Assembly: GCF_010977555.1 (NCBI RefSeq)
Contig: NZ_CP048815.1
Span: forward strand, 4,022,501-4,086,500
From: Caulobacter rhizosphaerae
GTDB lineage: Bacteria > Pseudomonadota > Alphaproteobacteria > Caulobacterales > Caulobacteraceae
Length of the DNA: 64,000 bases
Reading direction: 5' to 3'
The position numbers were made by a program, and so were the translations under genes. Below the pieces are notes generated by a model. It worked only from the letters and a program-made list of their open reading frames with translations, was not told the DNA's origin and did no database searches. Below, in pieces: positions 1 through 9,814 of this stretch; within the stretch, counting starts at the first letter, position 1; every line of letters starts with the position of its first letter.

Positions 1-546
1 GAGGACGCTGGCGTGGTGATCTGCCAGAAAGGCCGCGCGGGCGGGGCGCGCCTGAGGATCCCCGACGGCGACGCCCTGGTCAGCCTCGTGCACGGCTATC
101 TCGCCGCCTCGCAGGCCAATGAAGCCCAGTGTCTTTGGGTCTGCCACAAGCTCAATATGCGCGCCACCGAGCGCGTGGCCGCCACGCGCACCGATCGCCT
201 GTTGGACGCGCTCGAAGCGATCCATCGGCGGATGAGCGCCGCCCACGATTTTGGGGTCATGGAGGCCTGGTACGCCCTGCAAAGGCTCCTGCACGAGGCC
301 GCCGGCAATCCGGCCCTGCACGTGATCACGCGATGCCTGGCGGGCTATTCGGTGCGCGCCTTCGCCGACCCCGTCACCCCGCCCTCCCCGGATCTGCTGG
401 CCAGGATCGTGGACGCCGCGGGCGCCCTGGTCGAGGGCGTGCGTCGAGGCGACGCGATCTTGGCCCTGGACGCCCAACTGCGCACGCGACTGGCGCTCGA
501 CGAGCGTCGCCGCCGCCAACGCGCGCCCGCGATGTTGGCTTCCTAG
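1..546 (+). CDS. GntR-family transcriptional regulator, 3' part (partial at left edge)
   Basis: The reading frame is open from base 1, so the gene begins outside the window. The first residues (EDAGVVICQKGRAGGARL) look like the wing of a GntR winged-helix domain, where a glycine-rich GGA turn precedes the effector domain. The remaining roughly 165 residues are helical and Arg/Ala-rich, resembling an FCD-type ligand domain, which usually binds a carboxylate or sugar acid and changes DNA binding. The stop TAG is at 544-546. It converges with the DUF2200 gene. It could regulate the rhamnose locus to its right, but no shared site was seen. The family call is moderate because the HTH itself is missing. 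Confidence 0.6.
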   Translation, partial: EDAGVVICQKGRAGGARLRIPDGDALVSLVHGYLAASQANEAQCLWVCHKLNMRATERVAATRTDRLLDALEAIHRRMSAAHDFGVMEAWYALQRLLHEAAGNPALHVITRCLAGYSVRAFADPVTPPSPDLLARIVDAAGALVEGVRRGDAILALDAQLRTRLALDERRRRQRAPAMLAS

Positions 547-646
547 TCCGCCGCGCCCTGGCCGCCCTTCTGGCGCCTGCGTCCACGACCGGTGTCTCCC
601 CGGCCAAGGACGCGGTCGGCCCGGCGCGTCTCCACCTCGGGGGATG

Positions 647-997
647 TTATCGACGTAGGATCTTCTCCATCGCCCTACCCTTGGCGAGCTCGTCGATGAG
701 CTTGTCCAGGTAGCGGATTTCCCGCATCAGCGGTTCGGCGACCTCTTCGACGCGCACGCCGCAGACCAGGCCCGTGATCTTGGTCCGGGCCGGATTCAGC
801 AAGGGCGCCACGCCAAAGAACGTCTCGAAGTCCGTTTGCTTGGCCAGATGGGCGTCGAACTCTTCCTGGCTGAAGCCGGTCAGCCAAAGGATGATGTCAT
901 CGACCTCGGCTTTGGAGCGCCCCTTCCGGTGCGCCTTGGCCAGGTAGTGCCCGTAAACGATGGCGAAGCTGGTCGAGTAGATTCGATGCTTGGTCAT
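647..997 (-). CDS. DUF2200 family protein
   Basis: A small cytosolic protein (116 aa from the chosen ATG). It has the recognisable DUF2200 pattern: TKHRI near the start, a KAEVDD..LWLTG segment, TDFETFF, then LVCGVRVEE and a C-terminal [18 protein letters not shown] block. No biochemical function is established for this family. A TTG three codons upstream is possible, but the ATG at 997 directly precedes the conserved TKHRI and is preferred. It lies downstream of the TonB receptor gene on the same strand, separated by about 200 bases containing a strong hairpin, so it is probably transcribed separately. Confidence 0.85.
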   Translation of the reverse strand: MTKHRIYSTSFAIVYGHYLAKAHRKGRSKAEVDDIILWLTGFSQEEFDAHLAKQTDFETFFGVAPLLNPARTKITGLVCGVRVEEVAEPLMREIRYLDKLIDELAKGRAMEKILRR

Positions 998-1138
998 TCG
1001 ATCCAATCGGCCCGCGCGCCAGCAGGAGACCGTCAGCCGGCCCTCCTGAGGCGCTGGTCAAGGTCCTGGCGACGATAGCGCCAGGCCCGCCCGCGTCCAA
1101 CGCCCGGATCGGGTCGGGGTCCTGTCCGAGCGTCGGGA

Positions 1139-1169
1139 CCGGCCCGCCGCGGCTTCGCGGGCGGGCCGG
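1139..1169 (-). terminator. GC-rich hairpin, possible terminator of the TonB receptor gene
   Basis: Near-perfect inverted repeat (CCGGCCCGCCGCG with its complement, one bulged base) about 27 bases past the receptor stop codon on the minus strand. There is no T-tract, so intrinsic termination is uncertain. Confidence 0.4.
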
Positions 1170-1195
1170 CCTGTTTCAGGGGGCGGCGCTCAAGA

Positions 1196-3388
1196 TCAGA
1201 ACGCCACCCTGGCCCTGAGGCCGTACTCGCGCGGCGCGCCGTAGAACTCGTTGTTGCCGCCCTGGCCCAGGACATACTGCTTGTCCGTGAGGTTTCGCCC
1301 GTAGGCCTCCAGTTGCCATTGGCCGAAGTCCAGCGTGGCCAGGGCCGAGAGCAGGCCGTGCGCCCGGATGCGATCGGTGACCGGCGAATAGAACAGGTTG
1401 GTGAACTGTTCGCCGACATAGGCGTAGTTCAGCCGCGGCGTGAAGGTCACGCCATTGGCCAGCTGGAATTGGTACTGGGCCCCCAGATTGTAGGTCCACT
1501 TGGGCGACAGCAGGTTGGGGCCGCCGCCGGCCTGGCCGGTGAACGGCACATAGTTAAAGCAGGTCGGCGGGTTGGAGGGGGTCCCGGTCGGGCACTGCGG
1601 TCCCAGCGCCCCGGAGGGGAGCGGGACGGTGTTGACCGTGACGAAGCCCGGCAGATGGCTGTCGACATAGGCCACCGAGCCGTCGGCGGAGAACCCGCCA
1701 AACTTGAGCTGGATCTGGGCCTCGACGCCCTTGATCGTCGCGGTGGGCAGATTGGCCACGCCGTTCTGCCCCGAGGTCACATCGACCAGCCCGAACTGGA
1801 AGCCGTGATAATCGTTCCAGAACGCGTCCAGCTGCGTGCGGACATGGCCGTCGGCCAGGGTGGATTTCCAGCCGATCTCATAGTTCCAGACCGTTTCGGG
1901 ACGGAAGGCCGACACGGTGGAGTTGAAGCCGCCGGGCTTATAGCCCCGCGCGGCGAAGGCGTAGATCAGGTTGTTGTCGTCGAACTTCCAGTTCAGGGCC
2001 AGCTTTCCGGTCGGCCGGCTGTCGCTGTGGCGACCGGCCAGATCGGCAACCACCAGACCCGCGGCTGGGAAGCCCGGGATCCCGGCCCCGATGGCCACCG
2101 CGCCGTCGCCTGACAGCTTGAAGTGCGAATAGCGCACGCCCAGCTGGACCTCCAGCGTGTCGGTCAGTTGGTAGTTGCCCTGGGCGAACAGGCCGGTGGT
2201 GACCTTGGTCTGGTTCTGAAGGACGTCGAGCGGAAAGCCGCCATTGACCTGGTGGAGCCGGACGTTGATCCGGTTGCGCTGGTAGTAGGTTCCCAAGATC
2301 CAGTCGAAGCGACCGTCGGTGGGCGAGATCAGGTTGAATTCCTGGCTGGCCTGGCGCTCCTGGACGTTCTGGTCGGTCCGCACGTCGGCGATCGCGGTGG
2401 CGTCATTGTCGATCAGGAGCCTGGACTCCTTGTCCTGGTAGCCGCTCACCGAACGCAAGGTCACGCCGTTGGCGAATTCGTAGCGCAGCTCGGCGCTGTT
2501 GATGAACCCGGTCTCGTGCTGGGAGGTGGGCGCATTGTAGCTCAGGGTGCGAATGTCGCCCACGCGGCCAGCCGCCAGGCCGGTGCCCAGGACCGGCCGG
2601 TAGGCGAAGCCGCCGGTGTTGAGGTCGAGGACTTCGGTCTTCAGCAGGGCCTCGAAATTGCCCGGCTTCCACAGGACGCCAAGCCGCACCGCCTTTTCAT
2701 TGAGACGTCCGGCGTCATTGTGAGCCGGGCCGACGTCTTGATAGTAGCTGTCACGACGACGAAGTTGTCCGGCCAGGCGGATGGCCAGGTCGTTGGCGAC
2801 GGGAAGGTTGATCGCGCCTTGGGCCTCCATGGCGTCGTAGTTGCCGTAGGTGGCGCCGGCATACCCGCTGACGCCGGCGAGCTTGGGACGCTCGCTGTTG
2901 ATGAAGATCGCGCCGCCGGTCGAATTGGATCCGACCAGGGTGCCTTGCGGCCCGCGCAACACCTCGACGCTGGCGATGTCGAAGAAGCTGTTGGTCTGGA
3001 CGATCGGCGGCTGGAAGACGCCGTCGACATAGGTCGCCACGCCGTTGGCCACCGACGGCGAGCCCGAGGCGATGCCGATGCCGCGGATGTTGACCGACTG
3101 AACCAGTCCCCCTTCCGAAACGCTCAGGGACGGAGCGGCGAACTGCAGGTCGGACAGGCGCGTGACCGCCTTTTCGACAAGGGCTTGGGCGCTCAGGGAC
3201 GTCGCGGCGATCGAGACGTCCTGCAGGCGCTCCTCGCGGCGCTGCGCCGTGACGATGACGTCCGGCAGGATATTGGCGTCCGCCGCCTGCGCACTGGCGG
3301 GACGGGCGGTGTCCTGGGCGAAGGCGGGCGCGGCCGAGGCCAGACCGACGGCAAGCATGGTCGTCGTCAGAAGCAGTGATTTTTTCAT
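1196..3388 (-). CDS. TonB-dependent outer-membrane receptor (probable rhamnoside uptake)
   Basis: 730-aa outer-membrane receptor. The start at 3388 is set by a strong ribosome site (GAGGAGG) just upstream; longer reading is possible to 3505 but lacks one. Residues 1-25 are a signal peptide (MKKSLLLTTTMLAVG, ending AFAQ). A plug domain follows with the common alphaproteobacterial DVIVTAQRREERLQDV box and the VEVLRGPQGTLVGSNSTGG segment, then a 22-strand-type barrel ending in an aromatic residue (ARVAF), as barrel assembly requires. TonB energises import of bulky ligands. The adjacent rhamnosidase suggests a rhamnosylated oligosaccharide or glycoside; this substrate is inferred. No copy of the rhamnose operator motif was seen upstream. 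Confidence 0.9.
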   Translation of the reverse strand: MKKSLLLTTTMLAVGLASAAPAFAQDTARPASAQAADANILPDVIVTAQRREERLQDVSIAATSLSAQALVEKAVTRLSDLQFAAPSLSVSEGGLVQSVNIRGIGIASGSPSVANGVATYVDGVFQPPIVQTNSFFDIASVEVLRGPQGTLVGSNSTGGAIFINSERPKLAGVSGYAGATYGNYDAMEAQGAINLPVANDLAIRLAGQLRRRDSYYQDVGPAHNDAGRLNEKAVRLGVLWKPGNFEALLKTEVLDLNTGGFAYRPVLGTGLAAGRVGDIRTLSYNAPTSQHETGFINSAELRYEFANGVTLRSVSGYQDKESRLLIDNDATAIADVRTDQNVQERQASQEFNLISPTDGRFDWILGTYYQRNRINVRLHQVNGGFPLDVLQNQTKVTTGLFAQGNYQLTDTLEVQLGVRYSHFKLSGDGAVAIGAGIPGFPAAGLVVADLAGRHSDSRPTGKLALNWKFDDNNLIYAFAARGYKPGGFNSTVSAFRPETVWNYEIGWKSTLADGHVRTQLDAFWNDYHGFQFGLVDVTSGQNGVANLPTATIKGVEAQIQLKFGGFSADGSVAYVDSHLPGFVTVNTVPLPSGALGPQCPTGTPSNPPTCFNYVPFTGQAGGGPNLLSPKWTYNLGAQYQFQLANGVTFTPRLNYAYVGEQFTNLFYSPVTDRIRAHGLLSALATLDFGQWQLEAYGRNLTDKQYVLGQGGNNEFYGAPREYGLRARVAF

Positions 3389-3850
3389 TTTTCCTCCTCG
3401 GTGAAGACCGGCCGCTTTTCTTCTTCCGCCCTGCTCAGTCCCCGCGCGAGTCATCAAAAACAACCTGGGCGGATAGACTTCATCTGAACGTTGTTGCGTG
3501 GCCAAATCTCAATCTAAACAGCTTGGTATAGTTAAAGGGCCTGGAGTTTCGGCCGGCCATCGCCGCGCCTCTTCCGTGTTCCAGGCGACTGTCGCTGGAA
3601 CGGTCGAGCTAAACTAGGCCCCGTATTTATCGCCTGCCCCGCCCAGGCCCCGGTCGCCGTTGCACGGCCCCGCGTCAGGACCGGATGGACCGCGCGGCGG
3701 CGCCGCTCGAACCTTGAGGGGCTCTGGCGGCAAAGGCTTCAAGCCTGGGCCAGGCCGCGTCATCGCCGTTTCAGACGAAAAAAAGCCCGGCCTTGGGGAA
3801 AGGCCGGGCGCAGGTGAGGGGCTGCCGCCGAACGGTCCGGCGGCGCGCGG
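3389..3850. other. Intergenic region upstream of the TonB receptor gene
   Basis: A 462-base gap between two minus-strand genes. It holds the receptor's promoter and leader (ribosome site immediately upstream of 3388; an A/T-richer patch around 3460-3535 is the likely promoter) and the rhamnosidase terminator near 3778-3809. No credible gene and no CATTATCGAT motif were seen. Confidence 0.5.
3778..3809 (-). terminator. Rho-independent terminator of the rhamnosidase gene
   Basis: Inverted repeat GCCCGGCCTT / AAGGCCGGGC (10 perfect pairs, 5-base loop), followed on the minus strand by a run of seven T's. It lies about 42 bases past the rhamnosidase stop codon. Confidence 0.9.
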
Positions 3851-6800
3851 CTAGCGGCCTTGCGGCGCCAGCAGGGTCACAGGTCCGATCAGGCCCGATG
3901 TGCGCAAAGGCGCGTCGGGACGGTAGGTCGGCATGGCCGTGAAGGTGAGCGGTTTGGCGCCCGGCTGGGCGTCGCCGACCAGGCGGTTGACCCAGAGGTT
4001 GGCAACGCGAACCTCGAGGCTGTTCTTGCCGGGCTTGAGCGCCCGCGAGACGTCGACACGCCAGGGCGCCTTCCAGGCGTAGCCCGCCGACTGACCATTG
4101 ACGATCACCTCGGCCACGTCGCCGACGCGGCCAAGGTCGAGCTGCAGCGGCTGGCCAGTCCGCCACTTGGCCGGCGCCGTCAGCGTCGTCTTGTAGGCGG
4201 CCACGCCCGAGAAGTACTTCACCCCCGGATCGGGATTGTCGTTGAGCGGCGCCAAGCTGGCCAGGGTCACGGTCGCCGGGGCGCCGCGACCAGGCTGGAA
4301 GGCGACCGTCCAGGGACCGCTGGCCTGGGCCGCGGGGGCCCAGCGCGGTGTGGGGAGCGTGACCTGCGGCTGGTCGGCGGCCTGCCGGAAGACCACGAAC
4401 AGCGCGTCGTGGGCGCTCAGCTCCAGCGGGACCACGGTGCGCTCGCCCTCGGTGCGATAGCTGGTCGGCGCCACCCCGCCCGTATCGGCGCGCCAAATCT
4501 CGGCCTTGCGGCCGCTGACGCGGAAACGCGCGTCGAGCGTCAGGGCCCGGTCGCTCTGGTTGCTGACGAAATAGACGTCCGAGCCGTCATCCAGCCGCCG
4601 ATGCAGGAACTGGACATCGCCGCCACCGGCGTCGGCCTCGAAATCGGGCGCCTGACCAAGGTCGAGCAGCGCCTTTTCGACGTCGTCGCCGGCCACCACA
4701 CGGCCTTGGCCGACGGTGGTCACCGCGCCGCCGGCCCAAAGCCTGGACACCAACGCCGTGAACGCGCCAGCGTCGTCGGCCAGGCTTGGCGAACTGAGCG
4801 GCGCCTTGCCGACGACGGTGACCCCGCCCTCGACCAGGGCCGCCAGGCGCTTGAGCACCGGCAAGGTCATGCGCTGGCTCGTCCCGCCCAGATAGAGCAC
4901 CTTGTAGCGGGCGCCCGACGGCGCGGCGAGCGCGCCGCCATCGGCCTTCAGGGTGTTGAGCAGCATGTCGCCATTGACCAGGTCGTAGCCGTAGCGCCGC
5001 GGCGCGTTCTGCGGGACCTTGGCCTGGTAGAGCACGGTCACCGGCGAGTCCTCGCCATAGAAGTAGGCCACGTCGGCGAAGTAGCGGCCCTGCTGGAGCA
5101 TCAGGCTGGTGCGCGAGAGGTAGTCCACCCAGGGCTTGGCCATTTCAGCCCAGGTTTCGTGGCGATTGAAGTACTGGCCGAACGGACCCAGCGAGAGGCC
5201 GGGCTGCTTGTCGTCGACCGGCTGGTGCACCGAGGTATGGATCACCGACCGGTTGATCCCGTTGACGAACTCCAGGTCGGCGATCGGCTTCAGGTCGACG
5301 GGGGCGAACGCCCAGGGCGAGAACGCCGCGGTCATGGACTCGGCCGCGGCGATGTTCTGCCCCATCACGTGGGCCACCGAGGCCGCGCCGCGGATGTCGC
5401 CGATATAGCCGGGGCGCGGACCGTCCTTGGGATCGTAGGTCCAGATCGCCGCCATCGGGAAGTCGGCGTGCTGGCGCATCTGCAGGTCGTCGCCGAGGCT
5501 GGGCCGCCCGGCCTCCAGGGACTCGCCATAGACCGCCAAGCCGCGCGCATGGGCGACCTCGGCCACCTGGCCATAGTGGGCCTCAGCGATCAGGTCCGCC
5601 AGCGTGCGCCGAAAATCGTAGAGGAAGGCGTCGCTCTGCTGGCGCGAGCCGACCACCACACCGGTCAAGGCCAGCAGCCAGGGCTTGGGATCGTAGCCCC
5701 GCAACGCCTTGAAGCGCCCGACCATGTCGCCGGTCCAGTTGGAGGCGCCCACCTCGATACTGTCGGTCAGCAGCGCGCGCACCCCGCGCTCGCCGATCAG
5801 GTCCGGCCCGGTCGCGGTCTGGTACATCGCCAGATAGTGTTCGAGATAGGCGCGCACCGCGGCCGCGTCGTACTTGTCGACCTCAAAGCCGGTGGCCTCG
5901 GCCGGCGCGGGGTGATTGGTCGTTCCCAGCAGCGAGTAGCCCAGACGAACGATCCGCCAGTCGCCCGGCGGCGGTGTCCAGTCGAGCTTGCCGTCCGGTC
6001 CCATCCTGTCGGTGAGGTCGATAATCGCGTCCGGCGCCACGCCCGCCGCGGCGCCGCCGCGTTCGAGGGCATAATAGTCGGGCGCGATGGCGAAGCCGGC
6101 CTTGGCCTCGAAGCGGTCCAGGCGTTCTTCGCCGAAGAACCGCAGCTCGCCGATCGCCATGACGCTGGCCGCCTGGCTCGGGCCGAAGGCCATCTTGACC
6201 GCCCCGGGCACGCCCTTGAACAAACCGCCGAGGTTGGGGTCCGGCGCGACCGGCGTCAGCACCACGCGCAGACGCTGGGCGGTGACCGGCTCGAAACTGA
6301 TGGTCGATTGCACGCCTTCGAGCGGCAGATCGGCGACCTTGCGCCAGCCCCCGGCCCCGTCGGCGGCCTCCAAGGCCGCCCGCGCGCCCGATTGGTCGAA
6401 CACGCCGCCGCCCTCGGGGCGGCCCAGGGTCACCGAGCGCACCGTCACCGGCTTGCCAAAGTCGGCGAGGATGTAGCCAGGCCCCTCGCCGGCTTTCAGC
6501 GGCACATCGACCGTCGTCTGAAGCCGTCCGTCGGCGAGCTTGCCGCCCTCGGCCACCGCGCCCAGGCTCGTGGCGAAGGCCGGTGGCGGCAGGGGTTTGG
6601 CGGCTGCCGGCGCGGGATAGGCCAGCACCATCACGTCACGATAGAGCTCGGCCGGCGCCTTGCCGGTGTCGGCGGCGGCGAAATTGGCGCGGAACGGCGC
6701 GTCCTGAAACGGACCGGTGACCTGAGGCGGCGCGGCCAGAACCAGCGACAGGCGTTTGCCGCCGACGGCGGAGGTTTCGCTCCAGACCAGCTTCTTCATG

Positions 6801-7240
6801 GCGTTCTGAGGCGTCACCCAGGGCCCGCCCGTCTCGCTCCAGCCCGGCGACGCGGCGATGGTCAGCTCAAGTCCGTGCTGGTCGGCGCTCTGGGCCGCGA
6901 AGCGGAAGGCGTCCTTCCATTCGGGCGTCATATAGGCCAGCCGGCGCTGGACGATCTGCGGCGTTGCCAGGTTGACGTCGAAGTTGGTCACCCCGCCCAG
7001 GCCGACACGGGCCATCCAGTCGAAGTCCTTCTCGATCCCCTCCTTGGTGATGTTGCCGTTCATCCAATGCCACCAGGCGCGCGGCCGGGCGCTGTTGGGA
7101 GGATTTTGGAACGCCGCTTCCAGCGTGGCGGGCGCCACCGAGCCAGGCAGGGCTGTGGATTGGGCGCGGGCGACGCCGCCCAAGGCCGTGGTCGCCAACA
7201 AGGCGCCCAACACCGCGCGGGTCATGTGTCCGTGTTTCAT
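3851..7240 (-). CDS. GH106 family alpha-L-rhamnosidase (secreted)
   Basis: 1129-aa glycoside hydrolase expected to release L-rhamnose from plant or microbial glycans. Residues 1-26 are a signal peptide (GHMTRAVLGALLATTALGG, ending ARAQ), so it acts outside the inner membrane. The N-terminal signature RPRAWWHWMNGNITKEGIE and the following TIM-barrel-like part (GLELTIAASPGWSETGGPWV) are typical of GH106. The C-terminus (about 950-1110) has a GH2-like sugar-binding sandwich (VAEVIVNGQSAGYAWKAPW). Length fits the family. GGGGAGAG sits upstream of the ATG. A rhamnose operator copy lies about 140 bases upstream at 7381. The receptor and the rhamnose catabolic genes beside it support the substrate. 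Confidence 0.9.
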   Translation of the reverse strand: MKHGHMTRAVLGALLATTALGGVARAQSTALPGSVAPATLEAAFQNPPNSARPRAWWHWMNGNITKEGIEKDFDWMARVGLGGVTNFDVNLATPQIVQRRLAYMTPEWKDAFRFAAQSADQHGLELTIAASPGWSETGGPWVTPQNAMKKLVWSETSAVGGKRLSLVLAAPPQVTGPFQDAPFRANFAAADTGKAPAELYRDVMVLAYPAPAAAKPLPPPAFATSLGAVAEGGKLADGRLQTTVDVPLKAGEGPGYILADFGKPVTVRSVTLGRPEGGGVFDQSGARAALEAADGAGGWRKVADLPLEGVQSTISFEPVTAQRLRVVLTPVAPDPNLGGLFKGVPGAVKMAFGPSQAASVMAIGELRFFGEERLDRFEAKAGFAIAPDYYALERGGAAAGVAPDAIIDLTDRMGPDGKLDWTPPPGDWRIVRLGYSLLGTTNHPAPAEATGFEVDKYDAAAVRAYLEHYLAMYQTATGPDLIGERGVRALLTDSIEVGASNWTGDMVGRFKALRGYDPKPWLLALTGVVVGSRQQSDAFLYDFRRTLADLIAEAHYGQVAEVAHARGLAVYGESLEAGRPSLGDDLQMRQHADFPMAAIWTYDPKDGPRPGYIGDIRGAASVAHVMGQNIAAAESMTAAFSPWAFAPVDLKPIADLEFVNGINRSVIHTSVHQPVDDKQPGLSLGPFGQYFNRHETWAEMAKPWVDYLSRTSLMLQQGRYFADVAYFYGEDSPVTVLYQAKVPQNAPRRYGYDLVNGDMLLNTLKADGGALAAPSGARYKVLYLGGTSQRMTLPVLKRLAALVEGGVTVVGKAPLSSPSLADDAGAFTALVSRLWAGGAVTTVGQGRVVAGDDVEKALLDLGQAPDFEADAGGGDVQFLHRRLDDGSDVYFVSNQSDRALTLDARFRVSGRKAEIWRADTGGVAPTSYRTEGERTVVPLELSAHDALFVVFRQAADQPQVTLPTPRWAPAAQASGPWTVAFQPGRGAPATVTLASLAPLNDNPDPGVKYFSGVAAYKTTLTAPAKWRTGQPLQLDLGRVGDVAEVIVNGQSAGYAWKAPWRVDVSRALKPGKNSLEVRVANLWVNRLVGDAQPGAKPLTFTAMPTYRPDAPLRTSGLIGPVTLLAPQGR

Positions 7241-7380
7241 TCGTCTCTCCCCGGTGCGCCTGGCGACGGCGCCGTTTGGCCGGCGCCGCCGCGTTTGGAC
7301 GCAGAGCCCTCTTCAGAGGGCCTCGCAGCTCGCTTTGCGCGAATATGAGCAATAGTGAAGCCGGCAACTTCAAGGTCAAC

Positions 7381-7392
7381 CATTATCGATCA
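7381..7392. promoter_or_regulatory. Rhamnose regulon operator candidate O1
   Basis: CATTATCGATCA, about 140 bases upstream of the rhamnosidase start. The identical 12-mer occurs inverted upstream of rhaT (14832-14843), and close variants precede rhaD/rhaB and rhaR. Probably bound by the DeoR-type regulator of this locus (inference). Confidence 0.55.
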
Positions 7393-7477
7393 CGGATGAT
7401 CACCTCGACGAAAGATCCTCGCGGCGGCCCAATCACCCCGCGCCGGCTCGGGCGCCCGACGCGCAATCATCGCTCGC

Positions 7478-8266
7478 CTAGTGCAGCGCGAGGGCGGGGA
7501 CCTTGGCCCCGGCCGCCTCGATGATCGGCACGAAACTGTCGGCCCTTAGGCTGGCGCCGCCCACCAGGACGCCATCCACCTCTGGCAGGGCCATCAGCCG
7601 TTGGGCGTTGGCGGCGGTGACCGAGCCGCCATAGAGCAGCGCGATGTCGTCCCCCGAACGTCCCAAGGCGGCGCGCAGCGCCAGGCGAAGCGCGCCGTGC
7701 ATTTCGACGACGTCGACTTCGCTGGCCGAGCGCCCCGTCCCGATCGCCCAGATCGGTTCATAGGCGAGCGCCAGCCAAGCCCCGTCGGCGCCTTGCGGCA
7801 GGCAGGCGGTCAGTTGGCCGACCACCGCGCCGAGCGCCTCGCCGCCCTCGCGCGCCTCCAGGCTCTCGCCCACGCAAAGAATGACGCCGAGCCCGGCGCG
7901 GTGGGCGGCCTCGGCCTTGCGACGCACCAGCGCGTCCGTCTCGCCCTGGCGCAGGCGCGCCTCGCTGTGACCGACGAGGGTGAAGACCGCGCCGGCTTCG
8001 CGCAGCATCGCCGCCGACACGCAGCCGGTGTGGGCGCCCGCCGCCTCCGCATGCGCGTCCTGGGCCCCGACGATCAGGTTGGGAAACAGGGCGCCGGCCG
8101 CGGTGATCAGGGTCGCGGGCAAGGCCAGGGCGACGACCACCGTGGGAAAGCCGCGCGAGGCCTGGCCGATGGCGTTGAGCTCGGTCAGCGCCGAGAGACT
8201 GCCGTTCATCTTCCAGTTGCCCGCGACCAGCTTGCCGCGTTCGCCTTCGCGAAAAACCACTCGCAT
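7478..8266 (-). CDS. tpiA: Triosephosphate isomerase
   Basis: 262-aa TIM-barrel enzyme interconverting dihydroxyacetone phosphate and glyceraldehyde 3-phosphate in the cytosol. All catalytic signatures are visible: the N-terminal Lys in AGNWKMNG, the His in LVGHSEAR and the Glu in the AYEPIWAIGTG loop, plus the phosphate-binding YGGSV near residue 225. GGAAAGG precedes the ATG. It lies 54 bases downstream of rhaI on the same strand, so it is probably cotranscribed. Here it would return dihydroxyacetone phosphate from rhamnulose-1-phosphate cleavage to glycolysis. It is probably an extra, pathway-dedicated copy beside a housekeeping tpiA elsewhere, though the window cannot show that. Confidence 0.93.
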   Translation of the reverse strand: MRVVFREGERGKLVAGNWKMNGSLSALTELNAIGQASRGFPTVVVALALPATLITAAGALFPNLIVGAQDAHAEAAGAHTGCVSAAMLREAGAVFTLVGHSEARLRQGETDALVRRKAEAAHRAGLGVILCVGESLEAREGGEALGAVVGQLTACLPQGADGAWLALAYEPIWAIGTGRSASEVDVVEMHGALRLALRAALGRSGDDIALLYGGSVTAANAQRLMALPEVDGVLVGGASLRADSFVPIIEAAGAKVPALALH

Positions 8267-8320
8267 TCGGTCAGCCTTTCCGTCGAGGGCCCGGTGGCCC
8301 GTCCCGCCCTTGGCGCGGTC

Positions 8321-9616
8321 TCAGACGATGCCCGCGCCCAAGCCCACGGGCTTGCGCTCCTGGGCCTTGCGCGCGCGCCAGCCCGCGTGGCGATAAGCCC
8401 CCAGCATGTCGATCGCCCCGCCCGCCTCCAGCCGCGCCATGGCCAGGATCGGCGAGACGTCGACCTTGTAGGCCCGGCGCAAGGCCTGGAACGCCATCAT
8501 CACGTCGTTGTCGGCCTGGGCCGCGTGCAAGGCGCTTCGGTCCACGAGCAGGGCCTTGGCGAAGGCCGCGGCGATGGCTTCGGCCGAGGACAACATGCTC
8601 TCGATCGGGTCGGTGACGTTGTGCGACTGGTCGATCATGTAGGCCGGATCGAAACCCTCGCGCGGGTTGTCCTGAGCCTCGATCAATTCGTTGAAGACCA
8701 GGAACAGCTGGTGGGGATTGATCGAACCGGAATCGAGGTCGTCGTCGCCGTACTTGCTGTCGTTGAAATGGAAGCCGCCGAGCTTGCCGAAGCGGTGGAG
8801 TCTGGCGACGATCTGCTCGATGTTGACGTTGGGCGCGTGGTGACCCAGGTCGACCAGGCACCGGGCCTTGGGTCCCAGCTCCTGGGCGGCCAGGATCGAG
8901 GATCCCCAGTCGGAGATGACGCTCGAATAGAAGGCCGGCTCGAACATCTTGTGTTCGAGCAGCATGCGCCAGCCCTCCGGCAGGGCCGCGTAGACCTGGG
9001 AGGCCGCTTCCAGGTAGCGGTCCAGCGAGGCGGCCAGGTCCTGCTGGCCTGGGAAGTTGGTGCCGTCGCCCACCCAGACGGTCAGGTCGCGCGCGCCCAG
9101 TTGCCGGCCGATCTCGATGCACTCGATATTGTGCTCGACCGCCTGCTGGCGGGTGGCCTCCGAGGTCGAGGACAATGAGCCGGTGGCGTAGGTGTGGGCC
9201 TGTCCCGGTTGATCTTGAAAGGTGTTGGAATTGATCGCGTCGAAGCTCAGGCCCAGGCTCTGCGCCTCCTGGCGCAGGCCGGCGTAGTCGCTGACCTTGT
9301 CCCAGGGAAAATGCGGCGACACCCGCGGGGTCACCCGCGAGAGCTGGTTGATCACCGCGCAATCCTCGAGCTTCTCGTGGATGTTGGTCGGCTCGCCGGC
9401 GAGCGGGAACTTGGCGAACCGGGTGCCCCCGCGCCCCGCGCCCCAGCTGGGCACGGCCACCGAGAAGCCGGCGACGCGCGCCTTGACCGCGTCGATGTCG
9501 ACGCCCCGGCGGTCCAACTGCCGGCCCAGGCTGGCGTAGTCGTCCTCGAGCGCGGCGCGGCGCTCGGCGTTGTGGCTGTCGATCAGGTCGCTCGAAAGCG
9601 GCAAGGAAATGGCCAT
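8321..9616 (-). CDS. rhaI: L-rhamnose isomerase, rhizobial type
   Basis: 431-aa cytosolic metal-dependent sugar isomerase converting L-rhamnose to L-rhamnulose. It belongs to the Pseudomonas stutzeri/Rhizobium RhaI type rather than the E. coli RhaA type. Visible metal-ligand segments are LLEHKMFEPAF (Glu), LVDLGHHAPN (Asp) and GGFHFNDSKYGDDDLDSG (His, Asp). Length agrees with the family. The start has a good ribosome site (GGGGAG, 5 bases upstream). It lies 198 bases downstream of the aldolase-dehydrogenase gene and upstream of tpiA, all on the minus strand, consistent with an operon rhaD-rhaI-tpiA driven from the divergent promoter near 11.95 kb. Confidence 0.93.
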   Translation of the reverse strand: MAISLPLSSDLIDSHNAERRAALEDDYASLGRQLDRRGVDIDAVKARVAGFSVAVPSWGAGRGGTRFAKFPLAGEPTNIHEKLEDCAVINQLSRVTPRVSPHFPWDKVSDYAGLRQEAQSLGLSFDAINSNTFQDQPGQAHTYATGSLSSTSEATRQQAVEHNIECIEIGRQLGARDLTVWVGDGTNFPGQQDLAASLDRYLEAASQVYAALPEGWRMLLEHKMFEPAFYSSVISDWGSSILAAQELGPKARCLVDLGHHAPNVNIEQIVARLHRFGKLGGFHFNDSKYGDDDLDSGSINPHQLFLVFNELIEAQDNPREGFDPAYMIDQSHNVTDPIESMLSSAEAIAAAFAKALLVDRSALHAAQADNDVMMAFQALRRAYKVDVSPILAMARLEAGGAIDMLGAYRHAGWRARKAQERKPVGLGAGIV

Positions 9617-9814
9617 GGGTTCTCCCCGAGAGCGGACCCGTGGCCCGCCCCCTGTTTTGTTGTCGTTGGTTGTTCGGCGCTGGAGCGCTCTGGGATTTTG
9701 GCCCCTTAGAACGCCCTATAAGCTCTTGAAACTAGGGCTCGTTTTTAAGATTCAGAGGGATCTTGCCGCCTCCGCCGCTCCGCAGGTTCAAAGGATCCGA
9801 CATGCGCCGCGACC

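Noticed and set aside
3860-7348. A 1162-codon open frame opposite the rhamnosidase gene
   Set aside because: It is Arg/Gly/His-rich with no domain signature. It arises because GC-rich antisense frames rarely contain stops; the rhamnosidase on the other strand has clear family motifs.
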